DNA from: Actinospineispora spinosispora DSM 44797
GTDB lineage: Bacteria > Actinomycetota > Actinomycetes > Mycobacteriales > Pseudonocardiaceae
DNA length: 64,000 bases
Direction: 5' to 3'
Assembly (NCBI RefSeq): GCF_000429025.1
Contig: NZ_KE386833.1
Coordinates: 324,582 to 388,581 of the forward strand
This document shows positions 15,983 to 24,388 of the stretch, piece by piece. The notes under the pieces were generated by a model that was not told the origin of the DNA, searched no databases, and saw only the letters and a program-made list of their open reading frames with translations. How positions within the stretch are numbered: position 1 is the stretch's first letter; every line of letters starts with the position of its first letter. Made by a program: the position numbers and the translations under genes.

Positions 15983-17017
15983 GTGAACGTTCAGGTGAAG
16001 GCTCGCTCGCCGCAGGAACACGCGCTCGATTACGTTCGCCGCTCCTCGGCGGGGTATGCGCTGCCGCCCACGTTGCTGTCCTTCGACACACATTTCCGGC
16101 AGGTGATCGCGCCTGGTAGAGCGCGCGCCGAGATTCAGCGCGTCTGTGGCGTGGATGTCGGCTTCGATCTCGCCGACGACAGCTTATCGGCGATGCTCGC
16201 GCTGACCCTGTTACCCGCGCACTCGGGCAACCGGGACCTGATCTCCCTGCTGTACCAGCAGGTCAAACAATCTCGGCGCGGATACCGCTTTCGCGTTTTT
16301 CCGAAGGCGCCGGTCTCTGCCGCCGGAACCGACTGCACAGCGATCGCGGTCACCGGGATGCATCGGCACCAGCTGCTGGTCGATCAGCAGGCCGACATGT
16401 TCGCCAGTGAGCTGCTGCTCGCCTCGACGGTATGGGACGCGGAAGTCGGCCCACACGCGGGCGTGATGCCGGTGTACTGGGACGACGAGCCCGACTCCGA
16501 CAGACCGCTGCGTGAACGCAGGCACGACGCGGTCATCGGCGCCAACGCGCTGTACGCCATTCACCTCGCCAAGGGGCACACCGCGGACATCGTGCCCACC
16601 CTCGACTACCTCACCGAGCACCTCACCTCCCGCGCGTACCTGTCCGGCACCCGCCACTACCCGTCGCCGGACGCGTTCCTGTGCGCCGCCGCCGAGCTCT
16701 GTGCCGCCTGCGAGCGGTGTGACGACAAGCTCGGCGGTCTGGTGCGGCGCGCGTTGACGGAGCGGATGTCGGACCGAGGGGTGTGCTTCGCCGCGATCGA
16801 CATGGCGTTGCGCATCATCGCGGCCGACCTTCTCGGCATCCAGACCAGGCAGCCGCAGCGGCGTGAGGCGCTCGCGGCTCTTCAGGACCGCGACGGCTCG
16901 TGGCCGGCGTGCCCGTACTACCGGATGGGCCGGATTCCGCTGTACTTCGGTTCTCGTTCCCTCACCACCCTGTTCGCCCTCCGCGCCCTGGAACCCGGCG
17001 GAGCCGACCAGCCCTGA
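15983..17017 (+). CDS. Terpene-cyclase-like alpha/alpha-barrel protein
   Basis: 344 residues. The C-terminal ALQDRDGSW followed by PYYRMGRIPLYFGS resembles the QW-type repeats of squalene-hopene and class II terpene cyclases and prenyltransferase beta subunits. A central AGTDCTAIAV (near residue 118) aligns with the DxDDTA motif of class II cyclases but keeps only the middle Asp, the general acid position. The length suggests a single barrel domain. GTG 15983 has GAGAGGGG 10 bases upstream. It stands alone between unrelated genes behind an AT-rich island, so it may be transferred. Whether it is a cyclase, a degenerate relative or something else is open. Confidence 0.55.
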   Translation: MNVQVKARSPQEHALDYVRRSSAGYALPPTLLSFDTHFRQVIAPGRARAEIQRVCGVDVGFDLADDSLSAMLALTLLPAHSGNRDLISLLYQQVKQSRRGYRFRVFPKAPVSAAGTDCTAIAVTGMHRHQLLVDQQADMFASELLLASTVWDAEVGPHAGVMPVYWDDEPDSDRPLRERRHDAVIGANALYAIHLAKGHTADIVPTLDYLTEHLTSRAYLSGTRHYPSPDAFLCAAAELCAACERCDDKLGGLVRRALTERMSDRGVCFAAIDMALRIIAADLLGIQTRQPQRREALAALQDRDGSWPACPYYRMGRIPLYFGSRSLTTLFALRALEPGGADQP

Positions 17018-17023
17018 GGCGCC

Positions 17024-17872
17024 TCATGTTCTCGCGGACGCCGTGACGAACTCCCGGATGAGCGCGGCCAGCGTGCGGGGCTGGTCCAGCGGGATGAGCG
17101 TGTAGCTGTCCTCGACCTCGACCAGCCGTCCTCCGGGCAGGAGGTCGGCGAGGCGGCGCCCGTGTGCCGGCGGCATGACCCGGTCCTCGCGGGCCCAGAC
17201 GACCAGCGCCGGCTGTTCGAAGCCCGGAAGGTCGGCCGCGACATCCAGCAGGAAGCGGGTGTTCGTGGCCGCCGCTCGTAACATGCGGACGGCGTCGCGG
17301 CGGACGCCGGGCAACCTCATGGCCGGTCTCACCCAGCGGGCAGTCGCGGCGTCACCTCGTCTGGTCAGCCAGCCGAAAGCCAACGGGAGCCGGCGCGCCG
17401 CCCGTAGCCGCATCTGCTGCATGAACAGCCCGAACAGGACGGGCGGAAGCTTGCCGCTGAGCAGGAGCGTCCTGCCGGTCAGCCCCGGCGGGAAGTTGTC
17501 GAACGCGTCGCAGGACACGAGGACGACCCGGCCGACGCGGCTGGTGTCACCGCACATGAGCAGCTGGACGAGCGCACCGCCGGTGTCGTTGCCGACCAGC
17601 GTGACGTTGCGCAGATCGAGACGGTCGACGAGCTCGGTGACGAGCCGTGCCACACCGGGCAAGGACAGGTCCGCCTCCGGGCGTACCGCTCTGGCATGTG
17701 CACCGAGTGGCAGCGTGGGTACCACGCAGCGGTGACCGTCGGCCAGCTCGCCGACGACGTCGTCCCACAGGGAGGCATCCATGAGCAACCCGTGCACCAG
17801 CACGAGGACCGGGCCGTCGCCGCCGGTGTCCCGGTAGTCGATCGTGCCGGCGGACAGCTCGATCTGTGCCAT
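17024..17872 (-). CDS. Alpha/beta hydrolase with aspartate elbow
   Basis: 282 residues. HGLLMDASLW oxyanion region (about 28) and nucleophile elbow VGNDTGGAL (Asp about 95), which is Asp rather than Ser as in haloalkane dehalogenases (usually HDWGG). Acid candidate Asp in REDRVMPP near 235. The position where the catalytic His is expected reads EDSYTLIPLDQP, with no His. Function therefore uncertain: it could be a dehalogenase-like or a non-classical member. It is 6 bases from the terpene-cyclase-like gene (convergent) and 11 bases after the next hydrolase gene on the same strand. Confidence 0.8.
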   Translation of the reverse strand: MAQIELSAGTIDYRDTGGDGPVLVLVHGLLMDASLWDDVVGELADGHRCVVPTLPLGAHARAVRPEADLSLPGVARLVTELVDRLDLRNVTLVGNDTGGALVQLLMCGDTSRVGRVVLVSCDAFDNFPPGLTGRTLLLSGKLPPVLFGLFMQQMRLRAARRLPLAFGWLTRRGDAATARWVRPAMRLPGVRRDAVRMLRAAATNTRFLLDVAADLPGFEQPALVVWAREDRVMPPAHGRRLADLLPGGRLVEVEDSYTLIPLDQPRTLAALIREFVTASART

Positions 17873-17883
17873 GGTCGCGCGCC

Positions 17884-18828
17884 TCAGCGGGCCGTGTCGG
17901 CGGGCGCGGGGCGGTCAGCGGCACGCCGGCCGAGCAGGTGCCGGTTCAGGAAGGACACCTCGGCCTCGACGGTCCGTTCGTGCCCACCGAGGAAGGGCTC
18001 GTAGTGCCCGCCTGCGAGATGAACGACCTCACCGTGCGGCGCACTGTTCGCCGCGCGGACCGCCGGCCCGGGTGGCGCCGTCTGATCCTGGTCGCACACG
18101 ACCACCAGCAACGGGACGTGGATGCGCGACGCGTCCCGCCCCGGCCGGTAGAAGCCGAGTAGCAGTGCCGAGCGGGCGGCGACCCTCTGCTCCCAGTCCG
18201 GGTACCGGTTGCCGGGGTTGAGGGTCGGGGGACCGTCGAGGCCGTCGGGAGTGGTGAGCATCGCGACCGTGCCCGGCCTGTCGATGAGCGGCACGAGCAG
18301 CGGGCGGCGCCCGACGAGGCTGCCGAGGGCGTCGAGGATCGCCCGCCAGGTGAAGCGAAGCATGGCCGACGTCGTCTGGTGCTCCGACGCGTTGCGTAGG
18401 CCTACCGGTCCGTCCGCGAGCGGCGCCTGTGCGATGACGGCCGCCACCGTGGGGTTGTCCGCCGCGGCCCGGAGGATGTGACCACCGGATGCGGAGAAAC
18501 CCCAGAGCGCGATCTTGGCCGGATCGACGTCCGCGAGCGTGGCGGCGTGTGCGATCGCCGCGTGCCAGTCGGCGATCTGCTTCTTGATCGGAAGTACCAG
18601 CCGGGGCTCGCCCGCGCTCTCGCCCACCCCCCGGTAGTCGAAGGCCAGCACGGCGAAACCGGCAGCCTGGAACCGGGCGGCGAACACGTCCGTCGCGGGC
18701 TCCTTGGTCACCGCGAACCCGCCGGCCATGATCACGCAGGCACCGTTGGTTCCCGGGTAGTGCCAAGCGACGCATTCGGTTCCGGCGCTGATGAAATGGA
18801 CTTTCTGGCGTTGCAGGGACAGGGACAT
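17884..18828 (-). CDS. Alpha/beta hydrolase (dienelactone hydrolase/acyl esterase type)
   Basis: 314 residues. Nucleophile elbow GFSASGG (Ser about 120), a FDYRGVGES motif near 65 typical of DLH/X-Pro dipeptidyl-peptidase-like hydrolases, acid in VCDQDQTAPP near 252, and His in AGGHYEPF near 280. A complete triad is therefore present. It lies 11 bases upstream of the aspartate-elbow hydrolase and 93 bases downstream of a TetR gene, all on the minus strand, so the three may form a unit. Confidence 0.85.
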   Translation of the reverse strand: MSLSLQRQKVHFISAGTECVAWHYPGTNGACVIMAGGFAVTKEPATDVFAARFQAAGFAVLAFDYRGVGESAGEPRLVLPIKKQIADWHAAIAHAATLADVDPAKIALWGFSASGGHILRAAADNPTVAAVIAQAPLADGPVGLRNASEHQTTSAMLRFTWRAILDALGSLVGRRPLLVPLIDRPGTVAMLTTPDGLDGPPTLNPGNRYPDWEQRVAARSALLLGFYRPGRDASRIHVPLLVVVCDQDQTAPPGPAVRAANSAPHGEVVHLAGGHYEPFLGGHERTVEAEVSFLNRHLLGRRAADRPAPADTAR

Positions 18829-18921
18829 GACGGCCTCCGCGTGGGTTCAGGTTCCTCTACGAAGAGAAGTGAACCACGCGGTTCGCAAACTGTCCACGAG
18901 TCGCGGTGTGCTGTGAGCGAA

Positions 18922-19551
18922 CTACTCCTCGGCCGCCTCCTCGCGGTCGAGCGCACGCATCAACGCCTCGAACCCGGCGCTGACCGCTTCCGGGTCCCCG
19001 GTCGTCCGGACGTCGATCAAGAACCCGCGCAACACCCCGAGCACCATCTCGGCGACCTCGAGCTTGCGGCGCTCGGCCCATCCCTCGGGGCACAGGGACT
19101 CGAGGATCGGCAGGTACTGCCTCGACGCCCCCGCGCCGAAGTCCGCGTAACGGACGGGGTCGAACACGGCCAGGCCGATCGCCTGGTCGAGCACCCTGGC
19201 CTCGGTGCCGGTGAGCGCCGGCCAGAGGGCGCGCACCCGCGCGGACAGTGTGCGGCGGGCAGGTTCTTCCGCCGCGGCGGCGAGGGCCTTGTCGGTGCGT
19301 CGGTCGCGCAGCTGCTGGATCGCCTGCTTGAGCAGGTCGTCAGCGCCGTCGAAGTGGTAGAGGAGGACCTTGTGGGTCGCGCCGGCTGCCTTGGCGGCGC
19401 GACGGAGCGAGAAGTCCACCAGCCCGTTGACGGCGAGGTCGTCCGTCACACGGTCCAGCAGCTCCCGTCGCCGCGCCTCGCCGCGCGGTGACCCGGCCGA
19501 TCGTCGGTATCCCGCTCGCTGCTGTGTGTCCTGCTCCCTGTCGGCGTCCAC
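18922..19551 (-). CDS. TetR-family transcriptional regulator
   Basis: 209 residues from GTG 19551. The N-terminal helix-turn-helix (about 28-75) includes FSLRRAAKAAGATHKVLLYHF, a typical TetR pattern with the final YHF of the recognition helix. The C-terminal ligand domain is not assignable. It is upstream of two hydrolase genes on the same strand and probably controls them. The N-terminal 25 residues are charged and the true start could be later. Confidence 0.85.
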   Translation of the reverse strand: MDADREQDTQQRAGYRRSAGSPRGEARRRELLDRVTDDLAVNGLVDFSLRRAAKAAGATHKVLLYHFDGADDLLKQAIQQLRDRRTDKALAAAAEEPARRTLSARVRALWPALTGTEARVLDQAIGLAVFDPVRYADFGAGASRQYLPILESLCPEGWAERRKLEVAEMVLGVLRGFLIDVRTTGDPEAVSAGFEALMRALDREEAAEE

Positions 19552-19673
19552 CGCGACAGCATCGCGCTGTGCGCCACGCGTCCGTACGCCGCCCCCGGGG
19601 GAAGGCTCTCAGGAATTCGATTTCTTGCTGAGTGAAATCAGTGTCTCGATTCGAACTCGTGAGAAGGTGAGGT

Positions 19674-19913
19674 ATGCGAGGTGCCTCGACTCTTGTTTTG
19701 TCGGTGATCTTCGGAATGCTGGGTGCCGGCCTGATCGGAGTCGGCAGGCAGGGCGTCCGGCTGTACTCCGAGCGGTGGCGGGAGAATACGGACGAGGCAC
19801 GGCGGCGTCTGATGCTGCGTATCGGTAGTGTCTCGTGTATCGCGGGCGGTGTCATGTTGATGCTGGTCATGGGGCTGGTTCTCATTGATATGACGCTGGC
19901 TGGGGCGATCTGA
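19674..19913 (+). CDS. Small two-helix membrane protein
   Basis: 79 residues, not recognised. Two hydrophobic segments (about 5-25 and 51-75) flank a charged loop containing SERWRENTDEARRR. GAAGGTGAGG just before the ATG supports translation. It is 127 bases upstream of the MacB-type permease on the same strand and might be functionally linked to it. Confidence 0.6.
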   Translation: MRGASTLVLSVIFGMLGAGLIGVGRQGVRLYSERWRENTDEARRRLMLRIGSVSCIAGGVMLMLVMGLVLIDMTLAGAI

Positions 19914-20040
19914 GACGGAACTGTGCGCGGGCTGTGCGTTTCCTCGGTAATGAATTCTCTCAGATGTTTGCCAGTGTCGTTTCGGTAATCTATTCCTGTT
20001 GACTCGTGTTCGTGGCGGGGCTTGACCTGAAGGCGGAGCC

Positions 20041-21309
20041 ATGTCTCCTCGCGATGTTCTGGCTATTGCACTGCGCGCGTTGCAGTCGCACAAGATGCGA
20101 TCGTCGCTGACGATGCTCGGGTTGGTCATCGGAGTCGCGGCGGTCATTCTGCTGACCGCGTTCGGCGACGGCGTCGGTGACTCGGTGAACGCGGCGATCG
20201 CGCCGGTCGCCAACAGCACGACGATCGTGCCGAAACTGTCCCCGATCCCGGGCGGCCCCTCGGCCAAGCCGCTGACCGACGCCGACGAGCAGGCGATCGC
20301 CCAGCTTCCCGGTGTCTCGCAGCTGGTGCCCACTGTGACCGGCGCGACCGTCGGGGCGGCCGGGCAGAAGGCGGTCGCCGTGACGGCCTCGACCCCGGAC
20401 GCCAACTTCACCTCAGCGTCCGTCATCGGCACCACCTACAACTTCCTGGCGGCCAACCAGAAGACGGTCGCCGTCGGGTCGTTCTTCGACCAGGCCCAGG
20501 ACAGGGCCGGTGCCAAGGTCGCGGTCCTGGGGCCGCTGATCGCCCAGGCGCTCTACGGGCCGGACCCGAGCGCCGCGCTGAACAAGACCCTGCGGCTCAA
20601 CCACGTGTTGTTCACCGTCATCGGGGTGATGCCGTCCTACGGCAAGGCGGGTGACAACGTCGTGGTGATGCCGATGGGTGCCGCGCGGTCAGGGGTGTTC
20701 GGCTACGGCTACGGCGGCGACGAGGTCAGCTCGATCGTCGTGAAGTCGACGTCCACCGGAGCGGTGAAGCAGGTCGAAGCGGAGATCACCCAGCTGATGG
20801 ACCAGCGCCACAACATCACCGACCCGAGGTACGAGGACTTCCAGGTCCAGGACCTCGGTTCCCGGCTCACGACGTTCACCCAGCTGATCCAGCTGATCAC
20901 CAACTTCGTACCCGCGATCGCCGCGATCTCACTACTCGTCGGCGGCATCGGTGTCCTCAACATCATGCTGGTCTCGGTCACCGACCGGACCCGCGAGATC
21001 GGCACCCGCAAAGCGGTCGGCGCGAGCGACTCGGCGATCCTGAGCCAGTTCGTCCTGGAAGCGGTCACCCTCGCCGGCTTCGGCGGCATGATCGGGGTCG
21101 GGTTCGGCGTGGGACTCATCATGCTGACCAAGGCGCTGTTGCCGCTGCTCCCCAAGACCGGGTTCCTCAGCTCCTTCGACCCGGTGCTCGCGGTCGCGCC
21201 GATCGCGGTCGCGTTTGTCATCAGCCTGGCCATCGGCCTCATCGCCGGCGGCTATCCGGCGTGGCGAGCCGCGCGCCTCGAACCCATCGAAGCGCTGCGC
21301 TACGAGTAG
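20041..21309 (+). CDS. MacB/FtsX-type ABC transporter permease
   Basis: 422 residues. First membrane helix at about 20-42 after a short cytoplasmic start (ALQSHKMRSSLTML), then a periplasmic-type MacB core domain (about 45-270) and three C-terminal helices of the FtsX domain (about 280-415), with the conserved GGIGVLNIMLVSVTDRTREI. Such permeases work with a MacB ATPase in efflux or mechanotransmission. No ATPase or HlyD-like partner gene is adjacent, so it is an orphan in this window. Confidence 0.9.
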   Translation: MSPRDVLAIALRALQSHKMRSSLTMLGLVIGVAAVILLTAFGDGVGDSVNAAIAPVANSTTIVPKLSPIPGGPSAKPLTDADEQAIAQLPGVSQLVPTVTGATVGAAGQKAVAVTASTPDANFTSASVIGTTYNFLAANQKTVAVGSFFDQAQDRAGAKVAVLGPLIAQALYGPDPSAALNKTLRLNHVLFTVIGVMPSYGKAGDNVVVMPMGAARSGVFGYGYGGDEVSSIVVKSTSTGAVKQVEAEITQLMDQRHNITDPRYEDFQVQDLGSRLTTFTQLIQLITNFVPAIAAISLLVGGIGVLNIMLVSVTDRTREIGTRKAVGASDSAILSQFVLEAVTLAGFGGMIGVGFGVGLIMLTKALLPLLPKTGFLSSFDPVLAVAPIAVAFVISLAIGLIAGGYPAWRAARLEPIEALRYE

Positions 21310-21315
21310 GACCCC

Positions 21316-22242
21316 TCAGGCGAGGAGTAGGACCGAGGCGAAGAGCACCGGCGCGCTGAGCACGGTCGTGGTCAACGCGGCGTCGCGGCCGAGCACAACG
21401 CCCTGGTCGAACCGCACGGCGTAGCCGAACACGTTCTGAGCGGTGGGCAGCGCCGCGCACACCACGACCACGAGCAGCTCGTGGGCCTCGAGATGCAGCA
21501 ATGTGCCGAGCAGCAGCGCCAGTCCCGGATGCACGACGTTCTTCAGTAGCAGAACAGTGGTCAGCAGCGGGGCGCTCTCGCCGGCTCCTGGCCGGGCCGC
21601 ACCGCGCAGCGACATGCCGAACGCGAGCAGCATCGCGGGCACCGCGAGGTCCGCGATGAGCGTCACCGGCGCCATCAACGGTTCGGGCGGGACCACGCCC
21701 AGCGCCGAGACGACCAGCCCGGCGGCGGTCGAGACCGCGATCGGGTTGCGCAACGGCGCCGTGAGCGTCCGCGACAACGGTGGTCTGGCACCGTTGGAGT
21801 GCTCCGAGGCCACGTCCAGAACCGTCGTGAAGACCGGGGTGAGCACGGCCAGCTGGAACAGCAGCACCGGAGCCATCGCGCTGGCACTGCCCAGTGCGTA
21901 GCTGGCGATCGGGAGGCCGAGGTTACCCGCGTTGACGTATCCGCTGGCCATCGCGCCGACCGCGGTCTCGCCGGTCGGTCGGCGCAGCGCCAGTCCCACC
22001 GGCACGTAGAGCAGACACGCCAAGGTGCTCGTCACGGCGGTGACCAGCAGATTCGTCGAGAACACCGCGCCGATGTCCGCGCGGGCCAGTGTGGTGAACA
22101 GCAACGCGGGCGTCGCGACGAAGAACGCGGCGCGAGAGAGGACCTGCACCGCCGTCGGACCCAGGACCCCGGCCCGCTCGACGAGATACCCGACGGCGAT
22201 GACGGCGCCGATGACGATGAACCCCTCGACGATGCCGTTCAC
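21316..22242 (-). CDS. AEC-family (auxin efflux carrier-like) transporter
   Basis: 308 residues with about ten membrane helices, ending in a hydrophobic helix. Conserved features include GYVNAGNLGLPI (near 110, the N-x-G-N-x-G motif of the family) and the C-terminal LPTAQNVFGYA. The family exports or imports small carboxylates such as malate and malonate. The GTG at 22242 was chosen because the longer frame to 22356 adds a non-hydrophobic basic stretch; no clear ribosome binding site marks either start. It is tail to tail with the MacB-type permease, 6 bases apart. Confidence 0.85.
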   Translation of the reverse strand: MNGIVEGFIVIGAVIAVGYLVERAGVLGPTAVQVLSRAAFFVATPALLFTTLARADIGAVFSTNLLVTAVTSTLACLLYVPVGLALRRPTGETAVGAMASGYVNAGNLGLPIASYALGSASAMAPVLLFQLAVLTPVFTTVLDVASEHSNGARPPLSRTLTAPLRNPIAVSTAAGLVVSALGVVPPEPLMAPVTLIADLAVPAMLLAFGMSLRGAARPGAGESAPLLTTVLLLKNVVHPGLALLLGTLLHLEAHELLVVVVCAALPTAQNVFGYAVRFDQGVVLGRDAALTTTVLSAPVLFASVLLLA

Positions 22243-22356
22243 TCTGGTACGGCGCGACGCTCGGGATCCTGCACACCGGCTACTGTGCCAGGTTGCTGCC
22301 CAGCGCCCGATTCTTCCCGCGCCGAGATCACCACCGCGTAACGCGGCGATGATCAA

Positions 22357-23280
22357 TCAGGATTGCGTCGTGGCGGTGAGGCGTCGCAGAGATGCTTCGG
22401 CGGGTGGGCCCCAGGTCGGTTTGCCGCCGGGGCGACCGTGGACGCCGGCATGCCCGATGAGGAGACCGGCGAAGGCCCGCAGCACCGCATGGCCCCGAGC
22501 GCGGCGGACGGTCGAGGCGTCCGCGATGGGCCGGTAGGCATGGTGGAAGCGGTCGACGGCGTCGTCCGGCAGCAGGATCCAGGCGGCGGCGAGGTCGAAA
22601 GCCGGATCGCCCGCGAAGAGGTCACCGAAGTCAATTACGCCGCAGAGTGTGCCGTCCGAGGTCAACACGTTGGCCGGGTGCAGGTCACCGTGCAGCCACA
22701 GCGCCGGGCCGGTCCATTCGGGTGCGGTGACGGCGTCTTCCCAGACGGCTTGGACGGCCTCCGGGTCGTGGATCAGGCCCAGCTCGGTGAGCTCGGTGAG
22801 CTGCATGGTGAAGAGCTCGGCGCTCCCGGCGAGTGGCCCACCTCGGCCGCGACCGACGGGCGCGGTGTCGGGGGCGGGCTGGTGCAGCGCGGTGAGGAAG
22901 GTGGCCAAGCCGTCGGCCGCGGCCGAGCCGAGGGTGGCGGGAGCGCGGTCGGCGGGAGTCCCCGGTACCCAGGTGGTGACGATCCAGGGATGTGGGAACC
23001 GGTCGGAGGGCTCACCGAGCCGGCGTGGAACGGGGACCGGCAGCGGAAGGCGCGGGGCGAGGGCTGGCATCCACGTGTACTCCTTGACGAGCAGAGCCCC
23101 GGAGGACTGCATCGCCCACGGCAGCCGGACGGCAAGATCGTCGCCGAGCCGCCACATCTGGTTGTCCCAGCCACGCGCGCCGAGGGTCACAGGGCGCTCG
23201 GCGAGGTCGGGATGCTGGTCACACAGCAGGTTCCGGACCAGCTCGGCGGTGATCTTGAACTCTGACCCCAGCGTGGTCAC
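22357..23280 (-). CDS. Aminoglycoside phosphotransferase-like kinase
   Basis: 307 residues. APH/choline-kinase fold: N-terminal GWDNQMWRLG and an ATP-binding LAVRLPWA lobe, catalytic loop HGDLHPANVL (about 200) and the metal site IDFGDLFAGDP (about 220). Many chromosomal members phosphorylate small hydroxyl compounds other than aminoglycosides, so resistance is not implied. GTG 23280 was used; the longer frame would run into the tRNA gene. Confidence 0.88.
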   Translation of the reverse strand: MTTLGSEFKITAELVRNLLCDQHPDLAERPVTLGARGWDNQMWRLGDDLAVRLPWAMQSSGALLVKEYTWMPALAPRLPLPVPVPRRLGEPSDRFPHPWIVTTWVPGTPADRAPATLGSAAADGLATFLTALHQPAPDTAPVGRGRGGPLAGSAELFTMQLTELTELGLIHDPEAVQAVWEDAVTAPEWTGPALWLHGDLHPANVLTSDGTLCGVIDFGDLFAGDPAFDLAAAWILLPDDAVDRFHHAYRPIADASTVRRARGHAVLRAFAGLLIGHAGVHGRPGGKPTWGPPAEASLRRLTATTQS

Positions 23281-23327
23281 CGGATCGCATTCCTTGGTCC
23301 CGTACGTGCTCTGACCTGGTGATCCTG

Positions 23328-23401
23328 TGCCCCCGGTGCGACTCGAACGCACACTGGACGGATTTTGAGTCCGCTGCCTCTGCCGATTGGGCTACGGGGG
23401 C
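23328..23401 (-). tRNA. tRNA-Leu (anticodon CAA)
   Basis: 74 nt. Minus-strand acceptor stem GCCCCCG pairs with CGGGGGC (7 bp), followed by discriminator A. The anticodon loop CTCAAAA gives anticodon CAA, which reads UUG leucine. The T arm GTGCG/CGCAC with loop TTCGAGT is intact. The variable region is only about 5 nt instead of the long arm usual for leucine tRNAs, as I recall also for actinobacterial leuX. The CCA end is not encoded. Confidence 0.93.
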
Positions 23402-23515
23402 CGGTGATGACACCTTCGATGACAGTGGTGTTAACCACCGTCGGGATCACGTCATGCGGCAACTCTATCCCGGTAGTCTTGGCAGCTCGGTCCCGACCCA
23501 CCCTAGGAGAATCCC

Positions 23516-24154
23516 GTGACCAAGGCTGCCGCTCCCCGGCAACCCAAGGCCGATGCGTCCCCCGTGACGCACCGCGTGCTGATCGCCGAGGACGAGGCCC
23601 TGATCCGCCTGGACCTTGCCGAGATGCTCCGCGAAGAGGGCTACGAGGTCGTCGCCGAGGCCGCTGACGGTGAGGCCGCCGTCGAGCTCGCCCGCGAACT
23701 CAAGCCGAGCCTCGTCATCATGGACATCAAGATGCCCAAGGTGGACGGCATCAGCGCCGCGGGCACGATCGTCGAAGAACGGATCGCGCCGGTCGTCATG
23801 CTCACCGCGTTCAGCCAGCGCGAGCTGATCGAGCAGGCTCGGGACGCGGGTGCGATGGCGTACCTGGTGAAGCCGTTCGCGCGGCACGAGCTCGTGCCCG
23901 CCATCGAGCTGTCGGTCAGCCGGTTCGCCGAGCTGCAGGCGCTCGAGGACGAGGTGGCCACCCTCACCGACCGGTTGGAGACGCGCAAGGTCGTCGACCG
24001 GGCGAAGGGTCTGCTGATGACCAACAACGGCATGACCGAGCCCGAGGCGTTCCGCTGGATCCAGCGCACCGCGATGGACCGACGGAGCACGATGCGTGCC
24101 GTCGCCGACGCGATCGTGAACGGTCTCGCAGCGCCATCAACCACTTCGTCGTAA
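23516..24154 (+). CDS. pdtaR: Response regulator with ANTAR RNA-binding domain
   Basis: 212 residues. Receiver domain (about 18-135) with acidic pocket AEDEA, phospho-acceptor Asp in VIMDIKMP, LTAFS and the KPF lysine. It is followed by a coiled linker and an ANTAR domain (about 145-205) with RKVVDRAKGLLM and A..WIQR. ANTAR regulators bind paired hairpins in mRNA leaders to prevent termination. GTG start with TAGGAGA upstream. Named by resemblance to M. tuberculosis PdtaR; the kinase gene pdtaS is not in the window. A 10-bp stem terminator follows immediately. Confidence 0.92.
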   Translation: MTKAAAPRQPKADASPVTHRVLIAEDEALIRLDLAEMLREEGYEVVAEAADGEAAVELARELKPSLVIMDIKMPKVDGISAAGTIVEERIAPVVMLTAFSQRELIEQARDAGAMAYLVKPFARHELVPAIELSVSRFAELQALEDEVATLTDRLETRKVVDRAKGLLMTNNGMTEPEAFRWIQRTAMDRRSTMRAVADAIVNGLAAPSTTSS

Positions 24155-24155
24155 T

Positions 24156-24194
24156 CCGTTAGGCCAAGCAGACCTCCCTCGTTCGGCCTAACGG
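24156..24194. terminator. Hairpin terminator after pdtaR
   Basis: Perfect inverted repeat CCGTTAGGCC / GGCCTAACGG (10 bp) with a 19-base loop, starting 2 bases after the pdtaR stop. There is no U tract, as is common in actinobacteria. Confidence 0.75.
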
Positions 24195-24388
24195 CCGACG
24201 ACGGTCAGTGATCAGTTGCTGACACACGGCATGATCTTGTTGCGTTCTGGTGAAGTCCGAGGGCCCGGGATATCGCTATTGCTCGGGTTCCAATACGGTG
24301 CACTTCGTTCACGAATGGGTGAGCGAGGTTCGACGGTTCTCGGGGGGCCGTTGCCCGATTTGCTCGGACAGCATCAGGAGGCCCAAGG

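Noticed and set aside
22357..23280. Aminoglycoside resistance gene
   Set aside because: The APH fold is clear, but most chromosomal members act on other substrates; the name is kept general.
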